Positions 51,462 through 60,197 are shown, counted from the stretch's first letter. The stretch is 64,000 nt of DNA from Natroniella sulfidigena (GCF_023223645.1 NZ_JALKBY010000017.1:1-64000); one strand, 5' to 3'. Translations and numbers: made by a program. The notes: generated from the sequence alone by a model not told the origin.

Positions 51462-51674
51462 TTAATTCAATATAATTTCAATAATTTCTGTAAGTAACAC
51501 GAAAGGACTAACTAAAGGTATCTCTAAAACTACTACTGAAGCATACACCGTTGCCATTAACCACAACCCAAGAAAAGCAAACAAATCTTTATAATATCCT
51601 TTTTGAATTAAGTCAGACACCTGTAAAAAGGCAATCGTCAACATTATTGCTAGTAACCCCATCAGTCGCAACAT
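51462..51674 (-). CDS. Small two-segment membrane protein
   Basis: 70 residues: LRLMGLLAIMLTIAFLQV and LFAFLGLWLMATVYASVVVL form two membrane segments, and the C-terminus PFVLLTEIIEIILN is hydrophobic. Family not recognised. It has a strong GGAGGAA site and its own terminator. It lies downstream of gerABC but is separated from gerC by a 430-nt repeat-rich gap. Confidence 0.65.
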   Translation of the reverse strand: MLRLMGLLAIMLTIAFLQVSDLIQKGYYKDLFAFLGLWLMATVYASVVVLEIPLVSPFVLLTEIIEIILN

Positions 51675-51699
51675 ACTTTATTCCTCCGAAACAATTATT

Positions 51700-52100
51700 G
51701 ATATAAAGTGGCAAGTGCCACTTTATATCAGTGTACAGTTTACAGTAGATATGGTTTCTATGGGTTTCACGAAAGGTCTTGACAAAGACCTGTAGGGACG
51801 GTTGACAGTAGATACGATCTTTGTGGATATGATTTCTATGATTTTCACGAAAGGGCTGATAAGCCCTGTAGGGGTTTCATGGAGGGTCTTGATAAAAACC
51901 CGTAAGGATAGAAAAAATCTAAGAACTGATTTTTTCATCACGAAGGGTTCAAAGAACCCGAAGAAAAACCTTAAAACCAAAACCACTCTAAGCCTATATC
52001 TTTTCATAGATTTTAATCTCTTAAGATTTTGCTCTTAACTGTAAACTGTAAACCGTAAACTGTCAACTCAATATTGTGGCACCTTGGTGCCACAATATTG
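51700..52100. repeat. Compound repeat block bounded by two perfect palindromes
   Basis: The 431-nt gap between the small membrane protein and gerC is almost entirely repeats. It starts with a 14-bp-stem palindrome (51700-51729, core AAAGTGGCAAGTGCCACTTT). Then come TTTACAGTAGATA words and four hairpin modules (51764-51798, 51843-51872, 51874-51907, 51933-51964). After an AT-rich core follows the right arm (52033-52077, identical to 24521-24565) and a final 15-bp-stem palindrome (52069-52100, core GTGGCACCTTGGTGCCAC). An apparent reading frame through it encodes nothing recognisable. Confidence 0.85.
52069..52100 (-). terminator. Perfect palindrome after gerC, probable terminator
   Basis: CAATATTGTGGCACC and GGTGCCACAATATTG with a 2-nt loop, 5 nt past the gerC stop. 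It lacks a T-run, so it may stop transcription weakly or protect the mRNA 3' end. Confidence 0.5.
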
Positions 52101-52105
52101 TAACC

Positions 52106-53308
52106 CTACCGCGGTTGCGCATCACGATTGACCACACCACTTCTCACTACTGTCGCCTTGACATCAATATCAACAGGCAACTGGGCAAAGGTGCTCTTCC
52201 AATCTTCTTCCAATTCAGCCCACACCTTAGGTTTAATTCGATAAAAAGCAAACCCAAACCCAAAGACATCACTCTTTACTGATTGCGCCTTCTCTAACCC
52301 CTGGTTAATATCATTTTCAATCACTTGAGCCATCCGCCGTTCAATCCTCCTAGTAATCTCTGACTCTTCTTTGAAACTGGTTGGCCCAGAAGTATTAACA
52401 ATTATCCCTCTAGCATTAACTTCAACTTCTATTCTAGGTCGACCATCCTTAATTACCGGTTTAATTTCCGAATCTGCCCGCAGAACCCTAATATCTACTT
52501 CAATCTCTTCATCCCTAGGATACGGTACAAATAAGTTAGCTGAATTTATTTCACCTTTGACCCAATTGATCCCTCTCGTCTGGCGATCATTAGCATAACC
52601 TACTGCTTTACCATTATCAAACAGATAGGCACCAGAAATCATAATCGGGGCAGATCGACCAGGATCAGCCATTTCCTCTGCCCCTTCATCCTCTTCTCTT
52701 TTAAACTTCAAAGCGCCTAGATATGGTTGGTACCCCGGCTGACCAAATTTTTTAAAGAAATCATTTGTATTTTCTCTTGCAGTCCCCCCTACATTTTCAA
52801 CAGTGAGATCGATTAAATTCATCACCCCTAAAGCATTAGCCGATTCAAGTGGTATCTCTGTTGATAATAACTCTTTTACATCATTACCTTTAACAACTGC
52901 TAAGACCATAACCCGCCGACTCTCTCTACTTCGAGCTATAGTATTAGCTACAGGTAATACTCCTTTATGATAGGCCATCCTTTCCGAAACCATATAGATC
53001 AAAGAATGGGCAAACAAAATATTTCTCGATGTCTTTTGCCTCAAATTAGCAAGTGCATCATAGATAGAGTGACCCCAGGCTGAGACAGTCCAGAACCTCT
53101 CATCTCCCCCTTCTCCTTCAAATTCTCCTCCCGCTAAACCTAAAGGGCTAGCCATCTGGAAGATCATTTGATATAATTCCGTTTCGGGATCATAATCATA
53201 ACCCCCAGCAATTACAATTGCATGCTCTTCTGGTTCCATTCTATCCCAACAGCCACTTACTAAAAGAAGAGAAGAAATCATAAGCAAAATCAGCAACCTC
53301 TTATTCAC
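52106..53308 (-). CDS. gerC: Spore germination lipoprotein GerC
   Basis: 400 residues. Lipoprotein signal with lipobox LLLVSGCWDRMEPEE (the GCWD motif is typical of Ger(x)C), then VAGGYDYD-like and EVNARGIIVN regions of the family. It is the lipoprotein subunit of a nutrient germinant receptor at the inner spore membrane. GTG start after GGAAGGAG. Third gene of gerABC; gerB ends 2 nt upstream. Confidence 0.9.
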   Translation of the reverse strand: MNKRLLILLMISSLLLVSGCWDRMEPEEHAIVIAGGYDYDPETELYQMIFQMASPLGLAGGEFEGEGGDERFWTVSAWGHSIYDALANLRQKTSRNILFAHSLIYMVSERMAYHKGVLPVANTIARSRESRRVMVLAVVKGNDVKELLSTEIPLESANALGVMNLIDLTVENVGGTARENTNDFFKKFGQPGYQPYLGALKFKREEDEGAEEMADPGRSAPIMISGAYLFDNGKAVGYANDRQTRGINWVKGEINSANLFVPYPRDEEIEVDIRVLRADSEIKPVIKDGRPRIEVEVNARGIIVNTSGPTSFKEESEITRRIERRMAQVIENDINQGLEKAQSVKSDVFGFGFAFYRIKPKVWAELEEDWKSTFAQLPVDIDVKATVVRSGVVNRDAQPR

Positions 53309-53310
53309 GA

Positions 53311-54417
53311 TCAGTTCTCCTTCCTAACTTTATTGACAATAGTTCGTACACCATAAGCTGACCACAGCAAAACTAATGGCCCCAGTAAATAAGCAGCTCC
53401 ATAAGGGCCAACAATAGATGGCTTTAAGAAGCTATAAACTTCAAAAATACTATCAAAACCATGAACTGTCAAAAAGACCCAGAGAACAGCCATTGGCCAG
53501 ATAATAGATCTATAATCCTCTAAACCTAACCACTGAGCCATACCTTTAGCTCCAGCATAAAGAAAGGTCGAAAGTGAAATAAAAACTCCAAACCCCCAAG
53601 AAAAAATAACCAGAATTTCAATTCGTTCTATAAATTTACTGACACGAACCGCCCTCATCAAGACCATGAATGGAAAATTAACTCGGGCCCCCTCCTGCGG
53701 ACTTAAAACAGCAATAGTTGTTAAAACTATCAACAATAAAGTGAATAAAGAAGCAGCTATTGAGGTTAAAGCAACTTGAATACTTTTTTCTGGCTCTGCT
53801 GTTACAGGGGCCAACATCCCCAACACCCAGATCTGAACAATAAAAACAATCGGAACGACTGCTCCTCTCAGTACTGGGCCCCAGCCACGAGCCAAGACTG
53901 GCTGCAGATTAGTTAACTCTATTTCAGTACCTGTTAAGAAAAGTGCTATCAAGATTGCAATCACAAAAACAATAAATAAAAGATCAGCTACTCGCCCCAA
54001 TACCTCAACACCTTGCTGAACACAGATAGTAGCAGGTAAGACCATTCCAACAGCAATAAAGAGTAACGGAGTTTGGGGCAAAAAACCGGTCATAAGTAAT
54101 TCACCATACAATCGCAACTCTACTACCGACAACTGAAGAAAGAGTGCCAAAAAGGCTAAACCAAGTATCTTACCCAACCAATTTCCTAATAAGACCTGAC
54201 TATACTCAATCAAGGTCAACTCAGGAAATTTAGCACACAACATTGCCACTAATAGAACAATAATTTCTGAACCTACCAAGACAACTAAGACAGAAATCCA
54301 GGCATCCTGTAAAGCATCTGCCGTAGTTAAAACCGGAAGAAAAGCTAGAACTGCTGACATTCGCATTATAAATAAAATAAACCATAATTGCCGATTAGCA
54401 ATCTGCTCTTGACTCAT
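53311..54417 (-). CDS. gerB: Spore germination permease GerB
   Basis: 368 residues with about ten membrane segments, APC-superfamily endospore germination permease (QLWFILFIMRMSAVLAFLPV; VELRLYGELLMTGFLPQTP; VLGRVADLLFIVFVIAIL; ILVIFSWGFGVFISLSTFLY). Binds germinant within the receptor complex. Starts 3 nt after gerA, with AAAGGATG inside the gerA end. Confidence 0.9.
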   Translation of the reverse strand: MSQEQIANRQLWFILFIMRMSAVLAFLPVLTTADALQDAWISVLVVLVGSEIIVLLVAMLCAKFPELTLIEYSQVLLGNWLGKILGLAFLALFLQLSVVELRLYGELLMTGFLPQTPLLFIAVGMVLPATICVQQGVEVLGRVADLLFIVFVIAILIALFLTGTEIELTNLQPVLARGWGPVLRGAVVPIVFIVQIWVLGMLAPVTAEPEKSIQVALTSIAASLFTLLLIVLTTIAVLSPQEGARVNFPFMVLMRAVRVSKFIERIEILVIFSWGFGVFISLSTFLYAGAKGMAQWLGLEDYRSIIWPMAVLWVFLTVHGFDSIFEVYSFLKPSIVGPYGAAYLLGPLVLLWSAYGVRTIVNKVRKEN

Positions 54418-54420
54418 CCT

Positions 54421-56031
54421 TTAGTTGCCCCCTCTATTAGGAGGCTGGGATTGTTGGCCCTTCTCTTTTCTCTGTAATTCCCTCTTAGCTGTAGTCTGAG
54501 GTCGAGTTTGATTAAACCAGCGGGGCAATCTGACTATACTATCTTTGAGATCCTGCCAGATTAAAGGAGCAAAAGGCTTGAAATAAGGTTGCCCAAAAGA
54601 ACGCAAAGCAGCTAAATGAACTATTGTAATTAAGATTCCAAATTGAAGCCCAAACAGACCACTAGCCCCTCCTAGAATTAGAAAAACAAACCTGAGTATA
54701 CGAGCCGTAATTGAAAAAGAAAAATCAGGAGTCGTAAAGGACGAAATAGCAGTTAAGGCTACAACTACTACCATCGGTGGTGAAGCCAATCCAGCTCCAA
54801 TAGCTGCCTCTCCCAAAATTAACGCCCCTACAATACTGATCGCAGGACCAATAGCCTGCGGTAAACGAAGACCTGCCTCCCGTAAAATTTCAAAAATCAC
54901 TTCCATTAACAGTGCTTCAACAGTTAATGGAAAAGGAATCCCATCTCTAGTAGAGGTTACTCTCATCAATAACTCAACAGGAATCAATTCAGGGTGATAA
55001 TTAAGAATTGCTACATAAAACCCAGGCAACAATACCGAGATAAAATAAGCAAAATATCTCAATGCCCTAATCAAAGAACCAACAGGAAATATTTCATAAT
55101 AATCATCAGGTGCCTGTAATAAAGCATGAAAATCGACCGGTAATAATAAGCAAAAAGGAGTCCCTTCAGTTAAAATTGCAACCTTCCCTTCTAACAGATA
55201 GGACACAACTATATCTGGTCGCTCTGTCCGCTTGACCAGCGGAAAAATAGTCATCTCATCCATAATACTTTCTTCTATATAACCTGATTCCAATACAGCA
55301 TCAGTATCCATCTCTTCTAAACGTGACTTAACTTCTGTGATCAATTCTTCATTGACCAGACCTTTAATATAAGCTAAAGCTACTTTAGTTTTAGATAATG
55401 AACCTAGTTCATTATTTTCAATCCACAGATGCGGAACCCTTATTCTATGGCGCAAAAGAGCAACATTAGTACTCAATGTCTCCACAAAGCCATCTCTAGA
55501 GCCTCTCAGCGTAATTTCTGCTTCAGGCTCTTGAATATCTCGCGTCTCAAACTTTGTTGTATCACAGATAATTGCTTCCTTTAATCCTGTAACAACAATA
55601 ATCGTACTACCTAATGCCAACTGCTTCAATATTTCTGCTATCTGATCTGTAAAGCTTAAATCCTTATTATTCAAAACTCTATCAATTAAATCAAGAGATA
55701 ACGAACCCTCTACAGTCAACTGTTGGATCTCTAATAAATTTATTTGTAATTTTTCCAAGATCTCTTCAATTGCCTGCTCATCTGTTACTCCATCCATAAA
55801 AAAGATCGCACACTCTGTCTTTGTGACACCTATTTTAGTCTCTCTAATGCTCAAATCAAGACTAGAACCTAGCAATCCTTTAATATGATCAATATTTTTT
55901 TGAAAATCAGCTTCCATCTTCATCTGATTAACATACTCTTCTCTTTCACTTAAATCAAGATCCTCTAATTGATAAACTTCATCCTCTTGCTGTTTACCAA
56001 TTAAGCTCTTAAGAAATTCGATTATCTCCAT
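54421..56031 (-). CDS. gerA: Spore germination protein GerA
   Basis: About 536 residues. Soluble N-terminal region (1-270) with DLSIRETKIG and GSSLDLSI, then the conserved PDIVVSYLLEGKVAILTEGTPF and FHALLQAPDDYYE, and a membrane region with about five segments (RVTSTRDGIPFPLTVEALLMEV; RLPQAIGPAISIVGALILGEAA). GerA subunits form the ion channel of the germinant receptor. The start is ATG 56031 after GAGGTG; ATG 56061 lacks a site. C-terminal tail is basic (RPQTTAKRELQRKEKG). Confidence 0.92.
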   Translation of the reverse strand: MEIIEFLKSLIGKQQEDEVYQLEDLDLSEREEYVNQMKMEADFQKNIDHIKGLLGSSLDLSIRETKIGVTKTECAIFFMDGVTDEQAIEEILEKLQINLLEIQQLTVEGSLSLDLIDRVLNNKDLSFTDQIAEILKQLALGSTIIVVTGLKEAIICDTTKFETRDIQEPEAEITLRGSRDGFVETLSTNVALLRHRIRVPHLWIENNELGSLSKTKVALAYIKGLVNEELITEVKSRLEEMDTDAVLESGYIEESIMDEMTIFPLVKRTERPDIVVSYLLEGKVAILTEGTPFCLLLPVDFHALLQAPDDYYEIFPVGSLIRALRYFAYFISVLLPGFYVAILNYHPELIPVELLMRVTSTRDGIPFPLTVEALLMEVIFEILREAGLRLPQAIGPAISIVGALILGEAAIGAGLASPPMVVVVALTAISSFTTPDFSFSITARILRFVFLILGGASGLFGLQFGILITIVHLAALRSFGQPYFKPFAPLIWQDLKDSIVRLPRWFNQTRPQTTAKRELQRKEKGQQSQPPNRGGN

Positions 56032-56132
56032 CACAAACACCTCATTTATAATCAAAATCACTACTAAGTATTATGATCATAAAATAGATAATTATACCTT
56101 TATTTGAATCTATTATTACTTATTCCAGATAA

Positions 56133-56252
56133 AAAAGTTGCCTCCAGCAACTCAGTTTAAGTCTAAGATTGAGTTTAAGTAAAACCAACAAATACAAGCT
56201 AGTAAAAATTATCTACAACCTCTAAAAAACATAATTTCCTTAATGATAAAAA
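56133..56252. repeat. Family C intergenic element (copy 3)
   Basis: AAAAAAGTTGCCTCCAGCAAC hairpin, TTAAGTCTAAGATTGAGTTT words, and a tail nearly identical to copy 1 (AACCAACAAATACAAGCTAG ... CTACAACCTCTAAAAAACAT). It lies in the 391-nt gap between gerA and the Spo0E-like gene, beyond two hairpins belonging to the latter. Confidence 0.8.
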
Positions 56253-56253
56253 A

Positions 56254-56351
56254 AGAACAGATCCATTAAGATCTGACCACCTTTACTTCCTGCTTTGACA
56301 AAAGTTAAATCAAATAAAAAATTCCTAACCTATAATAGTCAGGAATTTTTT
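56254..56351 (-). terminator. Terminators of the Spo0E-like gene
   Basis: Two hairpins: AAAAAATTCCT...AGGAATTTTTT at 56316-56351, about 70 nt after the stop codon, and a weaker CAGATC-CATTAA-GATCTG at 56262-56278 followed by TTCTTTTTTTATC on the minus strand. Confidence 0.7.
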
Positions 56352-56422
56352 GTTAACTATCACTATCCAATTGTCACTAATCTAATCACAAACTTTGACC
56401 CGTTAACCTCTTAATTTATTAT

Positions 56423-56605
56423 TCATTCAGCCAGATATAATTCATTCGAAGCTTGTACATTATAGAAAGATACTATTGATTGATCTAATTTTTGACTTTC
56501 TTTGACCACTTCTTCAGAAACAAGGCTTCGTTCTTTCTCTATCACTTCTGAAAGCTTTAACTTTGATCTACTTATTTTTTCTTTCAATTCCTTAATATTA
56601 GACAT
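56423..56605 (-). CDS. Spo0E-like aspartyl-phosphate phosphatase
   Basis: 60 residues, two-helix Spo0E family: SNIKELKEKISRSKLKLSEV forms helix 1 and the hallmark SQKLDQSIVSFYN (S-x-x-L-D-x-x-I) lies in helix 2. These proteins remove phosphate from Spo0A and delay sporulation. The start is ATG 56605 with GGGAGG 8 nt upstream; the longer frame from 56647 runs through leader sequence. The gene stands behind a c-di-GMP-II-type riboswitch and its terminator (56677-56775), so c-di-GMP probably sets its expression. Confidence 0.85.
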   Translation of the reverse strand: MSNIKELKEKISRSKLKLSEVIEKERSLVSEEVVKESQKLDQSIVSFYNVQASNELYLAE

Positions 56606-56676
56606 TGCAGGCACCTCCCTATTATATCTTAACAGTCCAAAAAACAAGAACGTGATGAGTGAGTTTGATTGAAAAT

Positions 56677-56706
56677 AAAAAAACCTAGAATAGTTAAATT
56701 CTAAGG
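56677..56706 (-). terminator. Riboswitch expression platform terminator
   Basis: On the minus strand CCTTAGAAT-TTAAC-ATTCTAGG (one bulged base) followed by TTTTTTTATTTTC. The 5' arm overlaps the 3' end of the aptamer (ACCCACC, TTAG), so aptamer closing and terminator formation compete. Confidence 0.8.
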
Positions 56707-56775
56707 TGGGTTCGCTACTAACTCCATATAGCTCAAGCGACCAGATACAAGCTATACTTCATCGTTTCTTTATGA
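56701..56775 (-). ncRNA. Cyclic di-GMP-II class riboswitch aptamer
   Basis: Minus-strand sequence from 56775 to 56701 matches the layout of the c-di-GMP-II aptamer known from Clostridium: AAACGATGAAG, then TCTGGTCGCTTGA, a variable hairpin, and the hallmark TTAGTAGCGAACCCACC. In the published aptamer the corresponding parts are AACAATGATGAA, TTGGGCACTTGA and TTAGTAGTGCAACCGACC. CGCT pairs with AGCG and GGT with ACC, with covariation relative to the known aptamer (GCAC/GTGC). A terminator and a Spo0E-like gene follow. The P1 stem looks weak, the main uncertainty. Confidence 0.8.
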
Positions 56776-56939
56776 TATTAATCCTATATTCATTTTTAAA
56801 TTATGGTATAAATTTACATCAATTGACATAATATATGTTATCTTAATTTCTGATTGATCTCATTATACATTCTTATCTAATAATTGTCAAATAAGAATAA
56901 AAATCCTAAAAAATTGTTCTTGTGATTAATTCAAATATG

Positions 56940-57018
56940 AGTAGTGTATGAGCAAAAGCAAAACCTTAGCCCTTATGTTTTTGACCTTACCCACACTTCT
57001 ACACAAAACTGACACATA
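56940..57018. repeat. Word-arm element with shared core
   Basis: Core AAACCTTAGCCCTTATGTTT at about 56962 matches the cores at 36.1 and 48.9 kb, but the arms use different words (GAGTAGTGTATGAG and CCCACACTTCTACAC). Immediately downstream of the chemoreceptor stop codon. Confidence 0.6.
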
Positions 57019-57024
57019 ATTGTC

Positions 57025-58656
57025 TTACATCTTGTATTCAGCTACTAACTCCTGTAATTCTTGAGCCATTTTAGCTAACTCTTGTGATGAATTAGAAATC
57101 TCTACAGACATATTATTTACATCATCTGTTGCATTTGTTATTTCATCACTATCCTGGGCCAACTCATTAGTTGCACTAGCAGTCTGTTCTATCTGTTTTG
57201 ATGTTTTTTGAACTGAACTCTTAATTTGATCAAATACATCCCCTGTATTTTCTACAATTTTTTGACCTTGCTTAGTCTTTTTTGCTACTTCTTTGATCTT
57301 TTTTATACCTGCTTGGGATTGTTGCTGTGTTCTTCTAACTAAATTAGCAATTTGACCCGTTGCTTCAGCAGTTTGACTTGCTAACTCCCTTATTTCTTCT
57401 GCTACCACAGCAAAGCCTTGTCCCCCTTCTGCACTAGACATAGAACTTGCTCTAGCTGCTTCAATTGCTGCATTCAAAGCTAATAGGTTGGTCTGTTCTG
57501 CAATATTATTAATCAAATCAATAATCTGGCTTATCTCTTGGGATGTATTATCTAAATCAGCAATTACCCCTACTGTCTCTTCAACCACCTGATTAATTTC
57601 TTCAATACTCTTTACTGTAGTCTCAATATTTTGACTACCTAACTCAGTCTGTGAAGTAGCTTCTTGAGAAAAACCTGCTACTTCTTCAGCACTAACTGAA
57701 ATCTGTTGAATACCTGCTGAGATATTTTGAATTAAATCATTAGTAGTCTCTATAGTAGCATTCCCTTCTTCCGCTGAAGCCGATAATTCCTCACTATAAG
57801 CTGATAGATTTTCAACTGTATTGTTTATTTTAGAAATTACCCCTTGAAAATTATCAATGATTAAATTAAAAGTGGCAATTAACTCTCCTATTTCATCTCT
57901 AACAAAAAATGATAACCTTTTAGTAAAATCTCCTTCTTCTCCTTGAGAAATCAATGCAGTTAAAGGTTTAATAATCTGCTTAGACAATGTAATAAAATTA
58001 ATCCAACATATAATTAAGCTGATAATTATCAAAAAGATATTCTTAAATATTAATTCACCATACTCTAATTGCAAATCGAGGCTAAAGACTATAAGATTAA
58101 ATAGACTGAATAACGATAATATTCCAACAGTCGTAACAATAATATTAATCCCTAGTTTAGTCTTTAGTGATAAAAACTTATTTTCATTAGATAAAGGAAT
58201 TTCTGCAGCATATTCTTGAAATTGATAAATTATCGAATTGAAAAAAGGTAAGTTGAATAATAAAATAAGAGTCAACCCCAATAATAAACCATATGTATAT
58301 TCCATTCTGGTTAAAAAATCTACCATTAACATTCCTGTATTTGGCCCTACAATACAGTAAATAATAATATTAATCAGATAAAATTTAGGGAAAAAGGATG
58401 TTATCTTTTGAACCTCCTCTAAGCCTTCCTGTTCTTGATTATATTCTTCTATCTTTTTTAAATATTTATCAGTCTTGAAAAAAACAAAAGAAATATATCC
58501 AATTGCAAATATCCCTTGTGCAGGAACTGAGGCTAAAGTAATCAGCTCATCAATACTGATTATTTCAAAAAACCACATAATAAAATTCCAGACTAAGGGA
58601 GGAAATAAAAACCCTAGTGCTAATAAAAATAATATTTTACTTCTCCGTTTATTCAT
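57025..58656 (-). CDS. Methyl-accepting chemotaxis protein with six-segment membrane sensor
   Basis: 543 residues. Six hydrophobic segments in the first 230 residues (for example [54 protein letters not shown]) with no large extracytoplasmic domain, then HAMP ([19 protein letters not shown]) and a signalling domain with the hairpin tip [17 protein letters not shown]. The membrane part itself probably senses, for example, a hydrophobic ligand or energy state. Shows that the organism is chemotactic. AGAGGAGAA precedes the ATG. Confidence 0.9.
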   Translation of the reverse strand: MNKRRSKILFLLALGFLFPPLVWNFIMWFFEIISIDELITLASVPAQGIFAIGYISFVFFKTDKYLKKIEEYNQEQEGLEEVQKITSFFPKFYLINIIIYCIVGPNTGMLMVDFLTRMEYTYGLLLGLTLILLFNLPFFNSIIYQFQEYAAEIPLSNENKFLSLKTKLGINIIVTTVGILSLFSLFNLIVFSLDLQLEYGELIFKNIFLIIISLIICWINFITLSKQIIKPLTALISQGEEGDFTKRLSFFVRDEIGELIATFNLIIDNFQGVISKINNTVENLSAYSEELSASAEEGNATIETTNDLIQNISAGIQQISVSAEEVAGFSQEATSQTELGSQNIETTVKSIEEINQVVEETVGVIADLDNTSQEISQIIDLINNIAEQTNLLALNAAIEAARASSMSSAEGGQGFAVVAEEIRELASQTAEATGQIANLVRRTQQQSQAGIKKIKEVAKKTKQGQKIVENTGDVFDQIKSSVQKTSKQIEQTASATNELAQDSDEITNATDDVNNMSVEISNSSQELAKMAQELQELVAEYKM

Positions 58657-59004
58657 CTTAAATTCTCCTCTCAGTTTTATAACTTTAATATTGGAAATAG
58701 TATGAGGCCATTATGATTTTTCGACATAACCAGACTACATTCCTCCCTATTGATGACTATTATTATTAATTTTACCTTATTTTTCTCTAAGGGCTACACT
58801 TAAAATAACCATTGCTGTCCTCTTAATCTGAGGTTCAATGGTAATATTTTTATATTATGTTGATTAAATCTTAATAATCTAAAATTATAATATTTATTAA
58901 TTAAAATGTAAAACTTTGCAGGATATTAGTCCCAATATATCAAATTAAAACTATAAGGTCTATTTACATAAGAATTAAAGTTAAATAATATTGGAGGGCT
59001 AATG
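58657..59004. other. Non-coding gap between divergent chemoreceptor and HD-GYP genes
   Basis: 348 nt. A hairpin with arms ACCATTG and CAATGGT and an inner CCTC/GAGG pair (58818-58852), followed by AATATTTTT on the plus strand, looks terminator-like but no gene precedes it. No c-di-GMP riboswitch was found here on either strand. Confidence 0.4.
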
Positions 59005-60111
59005 ATGGTTTTAACCAAGGTGAGCAATTTAGAAGAAGGGAATGTTTTATCAAAAAGTATCTACTCTTCTGATGGAAAGATATTATTAAGAGAAGGGGTC
59101 AAATTGAGCAGAAATACTATCAATAAATTGAAGAACTATGGAATTACACATGTTTATATAAAGAATGAATTACTTAAAAAAATCAAGAAAAAGACTTTAG
59201 TAAAAGAAAGTATAAAAAAATTAGCAGTATCTACCGTTAAAAAGTATATGACTATTTTTGATCCGCCAGATACTCTAGATAATAATACTAAAGGTCAAGA
59301 AGAATTGTTAAATAAAGAAGAGTTGATTAATATAATTGATGAAATTATAAATGATATTTGTAATTGTGAAGATTTATTTGTTAATTTACGAGATATTAGA
59401 AGATTAAATGATGAATTATTTTTTCATTCAACTAATGTAGCAATCCTATCAGTTATATTTGGTAAAATTTTAAACTATAATGCTCAAGAGCTGAAATCAT
59501 TAGGTATGGGAGCCTTATTACATGATATTGGTAAATTAAAGATTCCTTCTAAAATATTAAATAAACCAGGCAAGCTGACTGATAAAGAATTTGAACAAGT
59601 TAAAAAACATTCTTTGTATAGCTATCAAACTTTAAAGTCATGTACTAAAATATCTGAAGTTTCTGCCACTATAGCCTATCAGCATCACGAAAAATGTGAT
59701 GGCTCTGGTTATCCTTTAGGATTAACCAAAGATAAGATCCATCCTTTTTCTAGAATAGTAACTATAGCAGATATCTTTGATGCTTTACAAAATAATAGAA
59801 GTTATCGGTCCGGTTTAAAAAATGAGGAAGTAATCAAACACTTAATCTCTATGACAAAAGATAATAAGCTGGATAGTACTATTCTCAAAAAAATCTTACA
59901 CTATCTAGTTCCATTTCCTATTGGTAGCAGGGTACGACTGTATAATCATAAAGTTAACAGCTTATTAGAAGGAGCGGTAATAGAACTTAATAATGACATT
60001 TCAAAGCCATTAGTTCAGATTTTAAAGGTCAATAATAGAAAAGTTCATAAACCCTTGACAGTTAATTTGGAAGAAGAATTGACTGATTATCAGATTGAAG
60101 AAGTTATTTAA
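59005..60111 (+). CDS. HD-GYP cyclic di-GMP phosphodiesterase
   Basis: About 368 residues. N-terminal 110 residues of DUF3391-like type (GNVLSKSIYSSDGKILLREG), then an HD-GYP domain with LLHDIGKLKIP, HHEKCDGSGYP (the diagnostic GYP), FSRIVTIADIFDAL and the C-terminal PFPIGSRVRLYN extension. Degrades c-di-GMP. No receiver domain. The ATG at 59005 is better spaced from GGAGGG than the one at 59002. Third enzyme or receptor of c-di-GMP in the window. Confidence 0.92.
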   Translation: MVLTKVSNLEEGNVLSKSIYSSDGKILLREGVKLSRNTINKLKNYGITHVYIKNELLKKIKKKTLVKESIKKLAVSTVKKYMTIFDPPDTLDNNTKGQEELLNKEELINIIDEIINDICNCEDLFVNLRDIRRLNDELFFHSTNVAILSVIFGKILNYNAQELKSLGMGALLHDIGKLKIPSKILNKPGKLTDKEFEQVKKHSLYSYQTLKSCTKISEVSATIAYQHHEKCDGSGYPLGLTKDKIHPFSRIVTIADIFDALQNNRSYRSGLKNEEVIKHLISMTKDNKLDSTILKKILHYLVPFPIGSRVRLYNHKVNSLLEGAVIELNNDISKPLVQILKVNNRKVHKPLTVNLEEELTDYQIEEVI

Positions 60112-60136
60112 CTTTATAACTAATCACTATAACGCT

Positions 60137-60177
60137 AAAAAAAAGCCTCTTGGTGATTAAAAACAAGAGGCTTTTTT
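60137..60177. terminator. Bidirectional terminator between HD-GYP and MBL-HhH genes
   Basis: AAAAAAAAGCCTCTTG and CAAGAGGCTTTTTT around an 11-nt loop, between two convergent genes. Confidence 0.9.
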
Positions 60178-60197
60178 ATTTCTAATGTTGACTTTTA

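Noticed and set aside
51723-52007. 94-codon open frame across the repeat block
   Set aside because: The translation only reflects the repeated hairpin modules and word arms; no start signal and no protein-like features.
56701-56790. 6S RNA or T-box as an alternative for the structured leader of the Spo0E-like gene
   Set aside because: No long 6S-like double helix and no T-box sequence; the match to the c-di-GMP-II aptamer is much better.
58818-58852. Hairpin between divergent genes as a riboswitch
   Set aside because: No conserved motif of a known class was found on either strand; only a terminator-like stem is seen.
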